From positions 186,001-250,000 of the forward strand of contig JADNYV010000022.1 in NCBI GenBank assembly GCA_015501055.1: DNA of 64,000 nt. Reading direction: 5' to 3'. Source of the DNA: Mucidula mucida (Eukaryota > Basidiomycota > Agaricomycetes > Agaricales > Physalacriaceae). Below the pieces are notes generated by a model. That model did no database searches. It saw nothing but the letters and a program-made list of their open reading frames with translations, and had not been told where the DNA came from. Below, piece after piece: positions 34,161-46,154 of the stretch (the stretch's first letter is position 1; every line of letters starts with the position of its first letter). Made by a program: the position numbers and the translations under genes.

Positions 34161-34916
34161 GGCAAGACACAAGAGAAGCGGGACGTCCACAGTCCGAACA
34201 GATCTAATAGCATTTATAAAGGATCGGCTGAACTTGGGGGAGGCTTGGGAAAAAGTTGATTTGTGATAAAAGCGCGTAGGGCCGAAACACGGCAAACGCA
34301 CTTTTCTGAGTCAGGAAAGCTTACAAACATGAGGCAAACCTCTGCGATTCCCCAGAAATGGAAAGTAAACAATTTGTCGAGTCAGAAGGGTCCAGGGTTA
34401 GTCCGAGGTGATTCGTCTATGATTATTCAATTGCGTTCGAAGGAGGAGAGCGTTACAGAAGTGCCATAGGCGCCAGAATAGGCGCGAGCGGGCATTAATG
34501 AAAAGAATGTGGCGCAAAATTAAATTGTCAACTTAGAACCCGCGGGTCATCCAGCGCGGGGTGAGCCGGACGCGCTGCCGAAGCCAAGCAGGAATCCGAG
34601 AATTCCGGTCAAGTTGACGAAGCCTTGATGACGACAAGTCGGCAGATGTCGCTTCCTGGCGCCTTTTTTGCGACAGGAAGACTCCGGAAAGATCAGGAAC
34701 ATTCTTACTTGACTGTACAAAATGTGCAGCCATCCTCACCGACTGCCGCACATGCGCCTATTGTGGCGTCGTTGACATAGTGGCAGGAGCTGAGTTGAAT
34801 CAACAAGCAAAAACTCACTCACGTCATCGTCATGACGGAACGATCTTATCAACGGATCTCCCCAATCCCGATCGGCTTTTACTCGCTTTCCACAATGCGA
34901 ACCAGATCTCTTGTCC
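34161..34916. other. Intergenic region upstream of YTP1
   Basis: About 750 bp between the YTP1 start and the transposon. It must hold the YTP1 promoter. Short frames (34263-34469 plus, 34533-34751 minus) show no family resemblance. Confidence 0.3.
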
Positions 34917-34918
34917 TA

Positions 34919-34962
34919 AGGTAGGCGACACTCAGAGGTAACGTACCCTGAGGACCCTGAGT
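34919..34962. repeat. Left terminal inverted repeat of transposon
   Basis: 44 bp, identical to the reverse complement of 36067-36110. The preceding TA (34917-34918) is the target-site duplication. Confidence 0.92.
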
Positions 34963-35167
34963 CACAGTGTGACGGTCGCACCAAATCGGGCCAATCGACC
35001 TCGCGCCCAACGATAATTCATGAACGATATGTGTTGCTCGCATTTTGGTGACTATCTAACTCCAAGAGATTGTTCTAATAGTAGTCTAAGTCTTGGATAC
35101 GAGAGGGATAAGTGTGCTTTTGAGAACTGAGCGAGTAGTCCTTAAAATACTTCTAATCTATATGTCA

Positions 35168-35880
35168 TTAAACCATTCCAGCCTGCTCAAGCTCATCTAA
35201 GATGTTCTTGGGAAGGACCCGATGTCCTCTATACTTTCTAGAAGCCCAGGCAGCTTGACGACCATTAAGGCCACGCTCATACGCATCCACAAAGCGAAAC
35301 GCGCGGTTGAAGAACCTGTTGAGAAGTTAATTACTAGAGTTAAACTCGAAGATGGAAACAAACCGGCGGATTGTAACCAGAGGTATCTCCTCCAGTGCCT
35401 TCAAAGTGTTCCGTTGCAGGTCCTCTTCCTTTGATGACTCGTCGTTGAGTCGGTATAACCGTTTCACGTACCCCCAGCATTGCTCAATCGGGTTGAGTTC
35501 ACAATGAAACTTCGGGAGAAAAATCACTGTAACACCACAAGCCGCACATGCCGTTTCAAGAAGCGACTGCACACCTGCAAAATCCGGCTGATTGAAGAGG
35601 ATCCGACGTACACAACAATCCTTTGCAGCCTCGCCACCCGAGCACTTGAAATTCTTGCACTCTGCCCGTAATCCACCTTGCTTGATGGGAGTCGTAAGCA
35701 GCTTGTGATCAAAGCCACGCTCGATAAGAATCTGTACCATGCCTTATCACGCGCTTTAATCCGGTCCCAACAGCTTTAGAGGCTCCTTGGAAGTTGAGCA
35801 GCTTGTTTTTCTTCCATCCCTTGGAAGGAGGCTTGGTGGAATCGAGTGCAATGCGCAACGACCGCGCTGACACGGTTGTC
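35168..35880 (-). pseudogene. DDE transposase remnant (C-terminal part)
   Basis: Fragments of a DDE_3/IS630-like transposase: LRIALDSTKPPSKGWKKNK (about 35860-35800), then AMVQILIERGFDHKLL (about 35740), then VTVIFLPKFHCELNPIEQCW (about 35530), the last containing the final acidic region. It ends AAWASRKYRGHRVLPKN...DELEQAGMV at 35168. A 48 bp intron (inside 35327-35380) restores IRR-FFNRAFRFVDAY in frame. Two one-base losses, at about 35765-35770 and 35740-35743, break the frame. The N-terminal half is absent. Confidence 0.82.
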
Positions 35881-36066
35881 GCGTGGTTAAAACCAAGAAC
35901 TGCTCATTCGGGACTAATTTTACTACCAATCAAAATAGCGGGTCATCATTGTCAACTATTTACGCAAAATCTCTTGGAAAATTTAGAGGTCAGAAGTGCC
36001 TTGATAAAGGTAAAAGCGACGATTTCCTACTGATCCCAGGCTGATGAGGCCCGATTAGGCTGTCAC

Positions 36067-36110
36067 ACTCAGGGTCCTCAGGGTACGTTACCTCTGAGTG
36101 TCGCCTACCT
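36067..36110. repeat. Right terminal inverted repeat of transposon
   Basis: Exact inverse of 34919-34962, followed by TA at 36111-36112. Perfect identity over 44 bp implies a recent insertion or selection on the ends. Confidence 0.92.
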
Positions 36111-36112
36111 TA

Positions 36113-36486
36113 CCATCCATCCATCCTTCCGGTGCTACTCTCCTCCCCAAGTTAATGCACCTGAAACAATATGACACCACTAAGAAGTACCCAAAGGTAT
36201 TCAGCTCCCTTGTACCAGACTATAGATGGTTTTGGCATTCTTGCCATGGCTAACAATAGCGAACATCGACGGATGTTGGTGCACTGAAGTGGACGCGTCA
36301 AATCGAGCACGTGCAGACGGCTTACAGCGGCAAACACGTCGGACCTTGAATAGAGCCCTGAACTGAGTATGCCCATAAGGCCCCCGCCCTTGAAACCAGT
36401 CTATAGTAGGCTGAGTTGGTTCGACTCTGGTCTCGTGCAGCCTCGGTTCAGAGGCGACCACGACCACGTAAACACAGTCTCTCTCC
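36113..36486. other. Intergenic region between transposon and transporter
   Basis: About 370 bp upstream of the ACS transporter start. A minus-strand frame (36201-36566) overlaps it without any recognisable family. Probably the transporter promoter. Confidence 0.3.
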
Positions 36487-38778
36487 ATGACTTTTCTATC
36501 GAAAACGAGGAGGTTTCTATGGGGAGAAGTCCCTTCCACCAGGGAGGAATCTAAACTGCTTTTCAAGATAGACTGGTTTATCCTCAGTTATTGTTGCCTC
36601 ATGGTATTTTCTTGGCCGCCGAAACTCTGAATGCTTTCTAATACCCGCCTGAATAGTATTTCACAAACTGTGAGTGCTTTGTTCCGTGGGTACAGACCAG
36701 CGCTGACATCATGGGTCGGTTCGAAGATCTAGATCGTTCAAATATATCCAACGCCTACGTCTCTGGTATGAAGGAGGAGCTTAACATGCAAGGAACTGAG
36801 TTCAACGTCCGTCAATAATTGTAGTCATTCTCGCGCGCTCATGATTTCGCTGGCAGAAAATAAACACGATTTTCACCTGCGGATACATCATCGGAATGAT
36901 TCCGAGTGAGTCCTTTCGCTCACATCCTTTCTCCCTTTGGTTTCACGGCCCAGTGTTGATGTTGTTCCAGACAACATGATGCTCCAGATCGTGTCGCCTC
37001 GAATTTGGCTACCTTCCATGCAGATTGTGTGGGGCGTTCTGACGTTTTGGTTCGTCCTCCTTCCCCGCTTCGTGTAGTATGAACTTGTTCTGACGGAAAT
37101 GCTTCCAGTACGAGTGCGGTGCATAATGTCGAGTCGGTCAGTTATACGGTCTACCATTTACCTGCGCTAGAAATTCTCTAATAGATCTACGCAATTCGGT
37201 TCTTTCAAGCCATGGCCGAATCATCGACCTTCGTCGGCACCCATTACATCCTAGGCTCGTATGTGCTTTACGCGATCTCTTGAAAGTGCTATGCAAACAC
37301 TCCCCAAGCTGGTATAAACCTGGCGAATTAGGGAAACGTTCTGGAATCTTCACGAGTTCCGGTCTGATAGGAACGCTGTAAATACTTGCATCCATTATTC
37401 ATGCTGGGTAGTTAATTTTACCACGTGCAGGTTTTCAGGCGTTCTACAAGCGGCAGTATACAAGTAAGTCTTATACGTCAGCGAAGATATGATATATTGA
37501 TCAGCGGTACAGACACCTGAATGGTGTATCTGGTCGCGGTGGGTGGCGTTGGTTGTAAGTTTCCAGTTCTTTCTGCGTTTTTTCATAGGTTAAGAACAGT
37601 GTAAGATTCATCATCGATGGCATCATAACCCTGCCTATCGCACTCTACGGCTTTCTTATCTTTCCCGACGTTCCTTTGACGACCAAAGCATTCTATCTTT
37701 CCATAGAGGTACGTGTATCTTTCGTAACTTCGCCGGTACTTACTCTATCCAAAGGAACGGAAATTGGCGTCGGATAGGATTCAAGCAGACATACAGGTTG
37801 CCCGAAACCCTGTTACATGGAGCACTGCGAAACGAATCCTCAGCAAATGGAGGTGGTACGGCTGTAGTCTCCTGGTAGGTTACTTCCAGTGCTGATGCTG
37901 CATACCCGTTTGATGATACTTACACACCTAGTTCGCCATATCCGGAGAAACAGAGTGCTTTGGCTCGAACAACATAATGGGACAATGGATGAAAGCCGTC
38001 GGGGGGTATTCCGTTGAGCAAATAGGTTAGTCCGCACTCGAGACTTTGATTTCATTCTATGACTATTGTTATGGCCTTTAGATTACTATCCATCAGGCGC
38101 CACAGCGTTCGCAATAGCATCGACTCTAATATGCGCCACATGGACCGATTATACACGCGTCCGATGGCCTGTCTTGGTATACATGGCTACTGCATGCATA
38201 ATTTCTGCGAGTTGTTTGATTGTATGGAGTAGTCCTACCGGGCTCAAGTTCTTTGCTTTCTGTAAGTGCTTTCGTAACACCTTGTGTAAAGGCTGACCAG
38301 TCTGTCAGATATTGCCGGAGCCTCTTTTGCCGGACAGGCTACAACTTTTGCGTAAGCATCGACACTCTTTGGCATGTACTGTGAATATTCATCATGCACT
38401 AGGTGGGCCAACCAAATATGCGCAGACGATGATCAAGAGAGAGGCATCGTCCTTGCTTCGATGAAGTACGTCTGCTCCTTTCTGCTGGTTTTTAGGGCTG
38501 ACAGTGTCAGTTTGTGGAACAATGTCATCAATGCATGGTGGTCTTTGGTCTTTTACCCTGCCACCGATGCGCCCAAATTCCATAAGGGCATGATTGCTAT
38601 GATCTGCGCCAGTGTCGCAACCTTGGGTGCGACATGGCTTGTCTGGTACTTAGAGAAGAGAGAGAACCGGATGAAGGACGACGATTCGTGTTCTAGAAGC
38701 ATACACAGCGAGGGAGGGCCAGAAACGCGAGGCGTAGATGAGAAGAAAAGGGAGACGGGTGACGAAATAAAGGTGTAA
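36487..38778 (+). CDS. MFS transporter, anion:cation symporter family (pantothenate/biotin-type)
   Basis: Twelve-helix vitamin/organic-anion permease of the Dal5/Fen2/Liz1/Vht1 branch. The first exon (ATG 36487) reads EESKLLFKIDWFILSYCCLM, the family's helix 1 opening. The second holds LDRSNISNAYVSGMKEELNM. Further helices: KINTIFTCGYIIGMIP, LFAIRFFQAMAESSTFVG, GVLQAAVYKHLNG and FFAFYIAGASFAGQATTFAW. The hydrophilic tail ends RETGDEIKV. Around ten introns. The junction of exons 1 and 2 is uncertain because the usual aromatic-Asn-Tyr before LDRSN is not obvious. The substrate cannot be fixed; pantothenate or biotin are the best guesses from helix 1. Confidence 0.83.
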
Positions 38779-39028
38779 TTATAAGAGACGAGTAAACGGT
38801 GTCTGTACGGTAACTTTGATGGTCTGTTGGCGGAGTAGGAATGTATGGACTCTCTAAAGAGATATACAACGATGTGTGTTTCTCGTTCACTCGCTCTACA
38901 GAAATTTCGCCTGGCAGTAGCGTGGCACGCATGTGTTTTCCTTGTGCTCGGGAGAAGCGCGGCCCTGTCGCCTCAAAAATGGGCCAATGTTTCAAGAGGC
39001 GCATGTTTTCCAGCTGCGTCTTATTCTC

Positions 39029-40406
39029 ATGCAACGATTCCTCGTCAAAAATCCTGGAAAGATTCCCCAGGAGCTTGTCGACATCGTGCTCGACTTTCTC
39101 GACGACGACCTACCCTCTCTCATTGCCTGTGCTACTGTTTGTCGAACCTGGGCGCACACAGCTCAAGCCCGCATCCTCTCTCGCGTAATTTTGCGTAGAG
39201 ACGACGGGAGAAAGCCTTCGTGGGAGCATGACGCCAAGATCCAGCCTATACGAGCTTTCTGTCATCTTATTTCGGCCAATGACCATCTGGCACCATTCAT
39301 TCATTCCATTGAACTACGCTCAAAGGGCCCAGCCCTCTTTTCCATCTCGCGTAACGTGCAGTCGTGGTGGCTGCCGTTGAAGGATACCCTTGGACCTTTG
39401 ATACCCACGTTCACGAGATTGAAGCGTCTAGAGCTTCGTTATGAACGCGTTTATGGATGGGAGGCGTTTCTGGCATGGGAGGGCGCTCGGAACCTCACTT
39501 TGGGATCGCCTTGCCTTCGGAAACTAGACCTCCGGAGGGTCACCTTTGAGGATTTGGGATCTTTTCTACGTCTCCTACAGAGCGTTTCTGCGCTTGACCA
39601 GCTGGCACTACAGGATATCGCTTTTATTGAAAATGAACCACCTTTGGATGCCAACGATCCTCTCCCCATTAAGGCTTCAGGCAGTAGGGTGGCGTTCAAG
39701 TCTCTTTCGATTCATGGTTTGCCTCGCCACGTCTACGAGGTTATTGTCAGTGCTTTCCTCCATCCCCAATCCCCAGTGGACACTCGTTTCCTTCGCCATT
39801 TGGAACTGCATTGGTACCATAGTCCCGAGATCATTCATGACATTAATACCGTTGCCCCGTTCTTATCATCCAACCGAGGAACATTGGAACATTTCTCGAC
39901 GTGCGAGTCGTTCGGGCATGGTGAGTTGCCGCCTATACACCTGCCTGTGTTTTTTAGACTCAATCACATGTAGAACACCTTCGTCCCCTCCTCGAAACGG
40001 GGTCTCTAAAATCGCTCCAGCTGGCTGCCTTTCCGACGGTATCTGCGTGGTTAGATCGGATGAAGGACACGTTCAGCGGGATTCCGTTACATTCATTACA
40101 CTCATTGACAGTTGACGTGTCTGGGCAATATTCCAAGTACTGCCTAGGCCTCGATACGATGAAGTGGGGAGCCTTGGATGTCATTTTAGCTCAGGCTGGC
40201 CTGCGCAACCTCACGATTCTCATGATACGGTCTCAGTCGCAGTACCAGCACTATTGGGACCTGGATTGGGCGGAAACGGACGATTTTTGGTCCGCTTTGC
40301 CAGCTCTTGTTGGCCTCGAAGCATTGAATATAGAGCTTGATAGTGAGTTCATCTCATCGCACTTGTCCCACTGAATGTTAAACGTTAACCAGTACTCAAC
40401 ATGTAA
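39029..40406 (+). CDS. F-box protein with leucine-rich-like region
   Basis: Typical agaric F-box protein, the substrate adaptor of SCF ubiquitin ligases. The F-box is near the N-terminus: IPQELVDIVLDFLDDDLPSL, then CATVCRTWAHTA. The remainder has irregular leucine-rich strands (LKRLELRYERVYGW, LRKLDLRRVTFEDLGSFLRL, LRHLELHWYHSPE, LRNLTILMIRSQ). An intron at about 39920-39973 joins SFGH to EHLRP in frame. At the end, either a readthrough stop at 40372-40374 or a spliced short exon (stop 40404-40406) is possible. The start may also be the ATG at 38987. The substrate is unknown. Confidence 0.72.
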
Positions 40407-40797
40407 CGTGGATCCTATCCCTCTTTTTGGCTTAACATTGAACAGCGCGTCATCAACGTACTTGGCACTGGAACATAATGATTGTACATTGAATATTGAA
40501 TTCCTACTGCATTCCGACTAGGAGAGAAACTATCGAAGTGGTCTCCTTGAAGGAAACTGCACTGCAGTTGAAGCTTCCATAGTATACTATTTGCGATAGC
40601 AAAGCGACGACAACGAAACATAACACGTCAGAAGTAAATGAAGGCGAGCATCACGAGTGCAAAAGTAATGAAAATGTAAAGGAAAAACTCGTGAGTGGGT
40701 ATGCGACTATGAGCAACAAATGCAGCTCATAGGAGCCTAGGACTAGTTAGCGACCTAGATGAGGGCTGTTAGACTTCGCATAACCGCAGAAGAAAAT
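40407..40797. other. Convergent 3' region
   Basis: About 390 bp between the convergent F-box and Ser/Thr-rich membrane protein genes. No gene recognised. Confidence 0.3.
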
Positions 40798-42066
40798 TCA
40801 TGGAACCTTGAGGGGCGCTCCTTGCTGTCCGTCGGCGATGCTCCGCTTCTCGTCATAATCTCCGCCAAAAGTGTCCGGCAGAGGATGAGCTACAATAGGA
40901 ACCTGTGTAGCAGGCGGAGGCGACGGGGATGGGCCGCGACCCGTCTGGTCGTAGTACGCCAACTGGGTGGACTGGGCATACATCTGGGGCGGGCGCGAGG
41001 CGTCATAAGCCGGATTGGGCGACCGCGGCGCGTAAGCAGGCTGTTGCGCATAGTTGTTATAGTTGGACGGCTGGCCGTAGCCAGTCTCATAGTAACCCGC
41101 CTGAACGGGGAGGGGCGGCTGCATGTACGCACCATGCGAGCCTTGGCTGCCGTTTCCGCGGTAGCTGCCGGCACTGCTGGAGCTCTTTCTTCTCTTCTCC
41201 GCCATAGCGCCCTGCTCGAGGTCGTCGCGGTAGACGGACGACGCGGGGTCGAAATTGACTGCCTCATCCATCAGCTTCTTGTTCCGCTTGCGGCGGAGGG
41301 CGAAGGTGACGATAGCGATGATAATCGCGAGGCCGACTAATCCGCAGAGGGCGAACACAAAACCAGATAACCCCTTGTTCTGGAGGAAGCCATTGTTGGT
41401 GTTCGGAGTTGTGATTGCACTTTCGGATGGCTCCGCAGCTCCAGACACGAAGGCCGTGACAGTGTGTTTCACGCCGTTGGACGTGGTTTCATAGACCGTA
41501 TCAATGGGGGGCGTTGTGGACGGCGCGATAGTGGTCGACGAGGTCGTGGAGGTCGAGGACAAGGTCGAAATACTTGAGGAGCTACTCAAGATAGATGAGG
41601 AGCTGGCCGACGAAGAAGAAGAGACCGTGGAAGAAGAAGAAAGTGAAGTAATTGAAGATGAAGAAGAGGTTCTTAAATAGTAAATAAAGGTGTCATTTCA
41701 AAGTAAAATGGATATATCTCACCTACTCGAAGTACTGGAGGTCGATAATGTTGATGTTGAAGTGGTAGAGTCAGAGCTATGATAGTGAGTTACTTCCGTT
41801 CTTCAGGATGGATTGAGGTACTGACGACGTTGTCGCCGGCAAGATTGCGCTGGTCACGCCCCCGACCACGCTGGTCACTCCGCCGACAACGCCGCTTACT
41901 GCGTCGCCAACGTCGCCACTATCTGATATGTTAGTTGGCGAACATACGAAGAGCGGGAAGTGACGTACACTGCGCTCGTAAGGCCGCCTACCACTCCTCC
42001 AAGAACAGAACCGAGACCAAGGCCCTGCCTCTGCACCAAATGAACGTTGGCAATTGGTGCATCCAT
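40798..42066 (-). CDS. Ser/Thr-rich single-pass membrane protein
   Basis: Begins MDAPIANVHLVQRQGLGLG and continues through Gly/Val-rich repeats (VVGGVTSVVGGVTSA). A Ser/Thr-rich low-complexity ectodomain follows (41520-41680: runs of four to five Ser, TSTTSSTTIAPSTTPP). One membrane helix (FALCGLVGLAIIIAIVTFAL, about 41330) is followed by a basic stop-transfer (RRKRNKK). The cytosolic tail is Tyr/Gln/Pro-rich (YYETGYGQPSNYNNYAQQ, PSPSPPPATQVP). This layout resembles fungal wall-stress sensors of the Mid2/WSC kind, but the Cys-rich WSC domain is absent and no clear signal peptide is seen. Three or so introns lie in the N-terminal third. Function unknown. Confidence 0.65.
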
Positions 42067-42848
42067 TACAGTGAAAGTTAAGCAAGAAAAGAGTGTGGGT
42101 GATGTGGGTGTGAGGTTATTTAGTTTTTGTGAGAGTTGAAGAGAGGAATGTCCAGTCTAGATGGCCTTCAACATGCAAATGCGAAAAGCAGATTTATGGT
42201 GAAAGGTAAAAGGAACGAGAGCCCTGTTCTTCCGAAAATAAGGGAAGCGGCACATGACAGAGTTGGAGCTTTTGTTGGACGGGTGGAGCATCATTAAGGT
42301 TGATAAAAGGTTTATCATTCCTTTCCGTTTACCTGATCCAGTATTCACCGCCTTTGCTCCATTCACATTCTCAAGGATACATATATACATTACCGAGGAG
42401 AAGACGCGTCCTCGTACATTTGTTTCCGCCCAAACCTACCAAATACGGACATTGTCCACCTCGCAAATCAAGTTGATCGTCCCGGCCCATCGATCGTGTT
42501 CCCTTGGCAACAATAGTCTAATATCGCATGGGCCTCTGGCCGGTCGGGGGCTCCAACTTCAAGTGTAAGGAAAGGAGGATGGGAGTACGTTGTGCAGGAC
42601 GGGACAGGAGAACGCGATCCATTCCCATTACCTGCATAGCATAAACAGTACTGTAATACAAACAACAAACTAGACAGCAAGAGAAATTCTTTATCGATAC
42701 ACCAAGACAAAGCAAAGCAGAACCTGAACGCTACCAATATATGTATGCTTCCGAAATCAACCCGATGTCCGCGCGTCGCCATGGAGGGGATCATCTGCAC
42801 TGCCTCGTCAGTAAGGGAAGGAGCAAGAGAATCGCGTGCGTACCAGGT
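42067..42848. other. Intergenic region, Ser/Thr-rich protein promoter and PKA-R 3' end
   Basis: About 780 bp between two minus-strand genes. Short open frames on both strands show no family resemblance. Probably the promoter of the membrane protein plus the PKA-R 3' UTR. Confidence 0.3.
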
Positions 42849-44389
42849 TTACCGAGTAGATTTGGTGGCCATAGGCCCATAGTTTTCACCGGCCCTACGT
42901 TCCATGATGTCGCGAAGAGGCCCCAACAAACGAGTAAACGCCACAGCATCCAAAGCTGCGACCTTGAGCTTGGGCATTATGCGATCCCCTCTATTGACTG
43001 CGCTGACCGTAGCTGCCCGAGGTTCCAGAGTAAGTAGAGACAATTCTGAGCAACACGGATCAGAACAACGAGAAGAAAGCCGCCACAAATGTTACCTCCA
43101 AAATAGTCTCCCTTCTTCAGACGCCCGACAGTCAGCTCGCGAACTTCCCCGTCTTCACCCTTTTGAGACTTGGTGACGACAGCTTCGCCTTCTTCGACAA
43201 AGAAAAAAGTGTCGCCCATCTCACCTTGCCTTACAACAGCCTCTCCGTCCATGTACACTCTACTGACCAGCGCATCAGCAATCTTGCTGCGTTCGCTCGA
43301 GTCCAAAGAGGACAACAGAGTCACCGAGGACAAGAAGTACTCATACATCGTCCTTCGACGATGCGCGGCTTTCAATATGATCGTACGAAACGTTATCCTA
43401 TCCAAGGCCCACAAAGTCGAGGGCTCAATAGACATAACCGTTGCCGCACGCGGATGGCCATACATCAACGCGAGTTCACCAAACGACGTGCCCGGTTTAC
43501 ATTCTGCGACCTTCCTCCCATAATCCGGGTGATACCCGGGTTGCACAAACTTCTCTTCGGGAGTTAGCGTTGAATCCGCCAACCACGCAGGCGGCAGCGG
43601 ATCTGAGCGAATATAGCAATGGAGCAAGCCCGACTCGACAGCGTAAAAGTAGTCTCCCACATCGCCCTGGCGTATGACGACCTCGCCCGCCTTGGTCGTC
43701 TTTTCCTGCATCGCGTTGATCACGCCCGTCTCCTGCTCCTCGTCGAGATCGCGGAAAATAAAGTTGTTGGAGATGGAGGCTTTAATTCGGGCGAGCTGGT
43801 CGGGTGTTTTAGCATAAACGGGGAGTTCCTCGGGCTCCGTGCTATCGACCATGATGGACTCGGCGGAGACAGATGTGCGACGGGCGAAAATGGCAGATGT
43901 CGGCGGATGAAGGTAGTCGCCCGCACTTGTCGTGGACGCCGCTACGTCAAAGGCCGCAAATGGGCTACCAGCAGCCACAGGGGACGCGCCCATGGTCAGA
44001 GGCGATGTTGGCGTTCTCTCCTGGTGGTGTAGTTGGTAGTTGAGAGTGTCATTGTTCTCAGATAAAAGTGCATTGCCGGGGACGTCTAAAGTGCCAAATG
44101 GGCTTGGGGATATACTGTTTCTCAGGGCAGAGCGCTGGTAGCTGTTTGGGGGTGGCGTATAGCGATTTGACAGAGGCGATGGCGCCCGGTTACGCTCGAC
44201 AGGGGCGTCCTGGTATATGTCGCTGGCGAGATCAGAGCTAGGGTGACGCGCAAGTGCATCGCGGGCACGGGCGCGCTGTTCCTCTAGACGGGATTGGAAC
44301 CAATTGGCACAGAACTGCAAGGCGTCCTTGGGCTGAACCCGGTGCGCATCGCGAGCAAGATCCCCGACGAGCGAGTCAAACGTCGACAT
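42849..44389 (-). CDS. cAMP-dependent protein kinase regulatory subunit
   Basis: PKA-R (Bcy1/PkaR), which holds catalytic subunits inactive until cAMP binds. The N-terminal dimerisation/docking helix region is RVQPKDALQFCANWFQSRL. The inhibitor site is ARRTSVS, a type-II-like autophosphorylatable sequence (about 43880). Cyclic-nucleotide domain A has the full phosphate-binding cassette FGELALMYGHPRAATV (about 43455). Domain B is YFGELSLL plus LEPRAATVSA, split by one intron (about 43030-43090). The C-terminus is LGPLRDIMERRAGENYGP. About 490 residues. The start is ATG 44389; an adjacent GTG only extends it by one codon. A Pro/Ser-rich linker lies between the docking helix and inhibitor site. 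Confidence 0.95.
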
Positions 44390-44506
44390 CACGCAGGATC
44401 AAGTGGCACGTACTGGAAGAGAAAGAACAAGGAGCAACATTTTCGGAGTCTGTCACATCACCTTCTGATACAAGCACTATCATACAAACATCTACATAAA
44501 TAATCC

Positions 44507-46154
44507 TTAGTCTTCCACCCAGTCATTCTCAACAACATGTTGCACATATTCCTGCACCCAAGCAGGCCGACGCGCATGCCTCGCAACCAATTCTGCTCGT
44601 CGCTCATTCCTGGCCTGATTCTCAGCTCCATCACTGCCATCATCTGGAGCTCCCATAGCCGTCGCCTCAGTTCTTATCCGACCTTCCCTTTGTCTGAGTA
44701 ATGTACGTCGCCGATCCCATACAGCAGGATGAAGTGTCGCAAAAAAGAGAGTGGTAAACACCTTGACTTTCTGAATCAATGACGGCCGTTCAATAACAGT
44801 GCCTTGCAATATCTCTTCTTCCTCTTGAAGATTCATGTTGGCAACCGTATCTAAAAGGGCAAGCGGGTTTTGAACTTGACGCGGGGGCGCGGCGGCGGCC
44901 GGTTGTTGATTCATCTGGTTGTGCAAGACGCCATTGTCCCCAACTAGCCGATCAACGATGGGGTTCCGTCTCGGCTGAGGCGCTGCTGCTTCCGCACGAG
45001 GTCGGATATGCCGCGTCCAGATTTCGTACAAAGCCCAACCAAGTATGAGAGCCCCCATGACGGGCTTCCTGGCAGGCGCAAAGAAGTAGAGTAGGAGAAA
45101 GATACGAAGGAGAAGGAATGTGATGGGTAATAGAAAAGGTCGCATTTGCATCTGTGGCAGATCCGGTGCAGGCATCTGGTTACGGATAGGTACCTCCATG
45201 ATAGCAGCATTCTGTCCGCCCTGCCCCATATTGAGACCAGCGGGAAGATTTCTAATGCCGAGCTGTTGAAGGATGGCATGAAGTTGTGGAGAAACAGTCG
45301 TTGTTGATGCAGGTGTAGGGGAAGGAATCCGATTGATAACAGGCGGTTCGGACTTGAGGATGGCCAGCGTGTAAGAAAGAACCCGGACAGCATGTACCTG
45401 AGCGGGAGTAGGGGCTTGGGACGCATCTGCGAGACTGAGATAGCTCGACCCTCTACAAAAGAAATCAGTCAAAATCAAATAGAATTGAAGCGGCTTACTC
45501 GTGTACAATCTGAGTATATTTCACGCCGCCCGGGGTCGTGGGCGGGAACTCTTCATCCAAGATCGTCGGCCACGACCAGCCGAGACTCTCGACATAGGCC
45601 ACAGCGTCCAGTCGGGAGAAAGACGGAAGAGGAGATGCCTGTGGCTCGGCGCCCTGGGAGAGGACTTGAATTGCTGTGTTGTGTCTGTGCAACACGAACG
45701 CCAATGGATCAATTGTGGACGGGGTTGGCAGCTGTGCCAGAAGGTCCTGCAATGCGGGCGAAGTCGTAGAAGGTCTACTCATCGCGGGCCTATGCTGAGC
45801 AGGCTGTGGCGCTGGCGCAGCGAGCGCAGGAGGACTGCTAGTCCACGCCGTAGGATGAACAGCTAAATGGACAATTCTGGGTTCATTAGGAAACTGTTGT
45901 ACACAGACACGAATAAGATACTACAGAAAGTAGCACGGGAAAGAGATGCTAACCTGCCAAATACTGTCCAATCTCTCATCGTCACTTAGCGCCCGTCCCC
46001 GCCAAATGAGCCTCTGACCCTCTACTCGCGGTCCGCCTGCGCAGGTGGCTTCGATGCTCTGCTTGACGTCGAGCACAGTGGCGGTATTAGGCACCTGAAC
46101 GTTGAAAGAGTGAGAATACGCGGGTAGCTCGACTCGGAGCACGACCAGCGCCAT
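44507..46154 (-). CDS. HERP/Usa1-like ubiquitin-like domain membrane protein
   Basis: The N-terminal ubiquitin-like domain (MALVVLRVELPAYSHSF, LDVKQSIEATC, RVEGQRLIWRGRAL) is followed by a Pro/Ala-rich linker and a helical region with VKYTQIVHE. One hydrophobic hairpin lies late in the protein (PFLLPITFLLLRIFLLLYFF and VMGALILGWALYEIW, about 45140-45030). The cytosolic tail is charged (RRRTLLRQREGRIR, ends VVENDWVED). A UBL followed by a membrane hairpin is the plan of HERPUD1 and yeast Usa1, scaffolds of the Hrd1 ER-associated degradation ligase; the role is inferred from that. Three exons or more. An upstream ATG at 46262 could add a short exon, but I see no good junction. Confidence 0.68.

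Larger units (their letters stand above)
34919..36110 (-). mobile_element. Tc1/IS630-type DNA transposon, deletion derivative
   Basis: 1,192 bp element bounded by perfect 44 bp terminal inverted repeats, each flanked by TA (34917-34918 and 36111-36112), the target duplication of Tc1/mariner/IS630 elements. The ends read AGGTAGGCGACACTCAGAGG inward. Inside is only the C-terminal half of a DDE transposase on the minus strand; the N-terminal DNA-binding part and first catalytic Asp are missing. The intact ends suggest it could still be moved by a transposase supplied from elsewhere, but two frameshifts make it non-autonomous. Confidence 0.9.

Noticed and set aside
36410..36435. tRNA B-box-like GGTTCGACTCTGG
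   Set aside because: No A-box, acceptor stem or cloverleaf can be drawn around it.
36201..36566. Minus-strand 121-codon frame as a gene
   Set aside because: It overlaps the first exon of the ACS transporter on the other strand and has no recognisable family features.
38933..39028. Upstream extension of F-box 1
   Set aside because: It starts at a GTG and has no F-box family resemblance before the ATGs at 38987 and 39029.
41570..41700. Microsatellite in the GAA/GAG-rich tract
   Set aside because: On the minus strand it codes for the Ser-rich ectodomain of a continuous gene, so it is low-complexity coding sequence.
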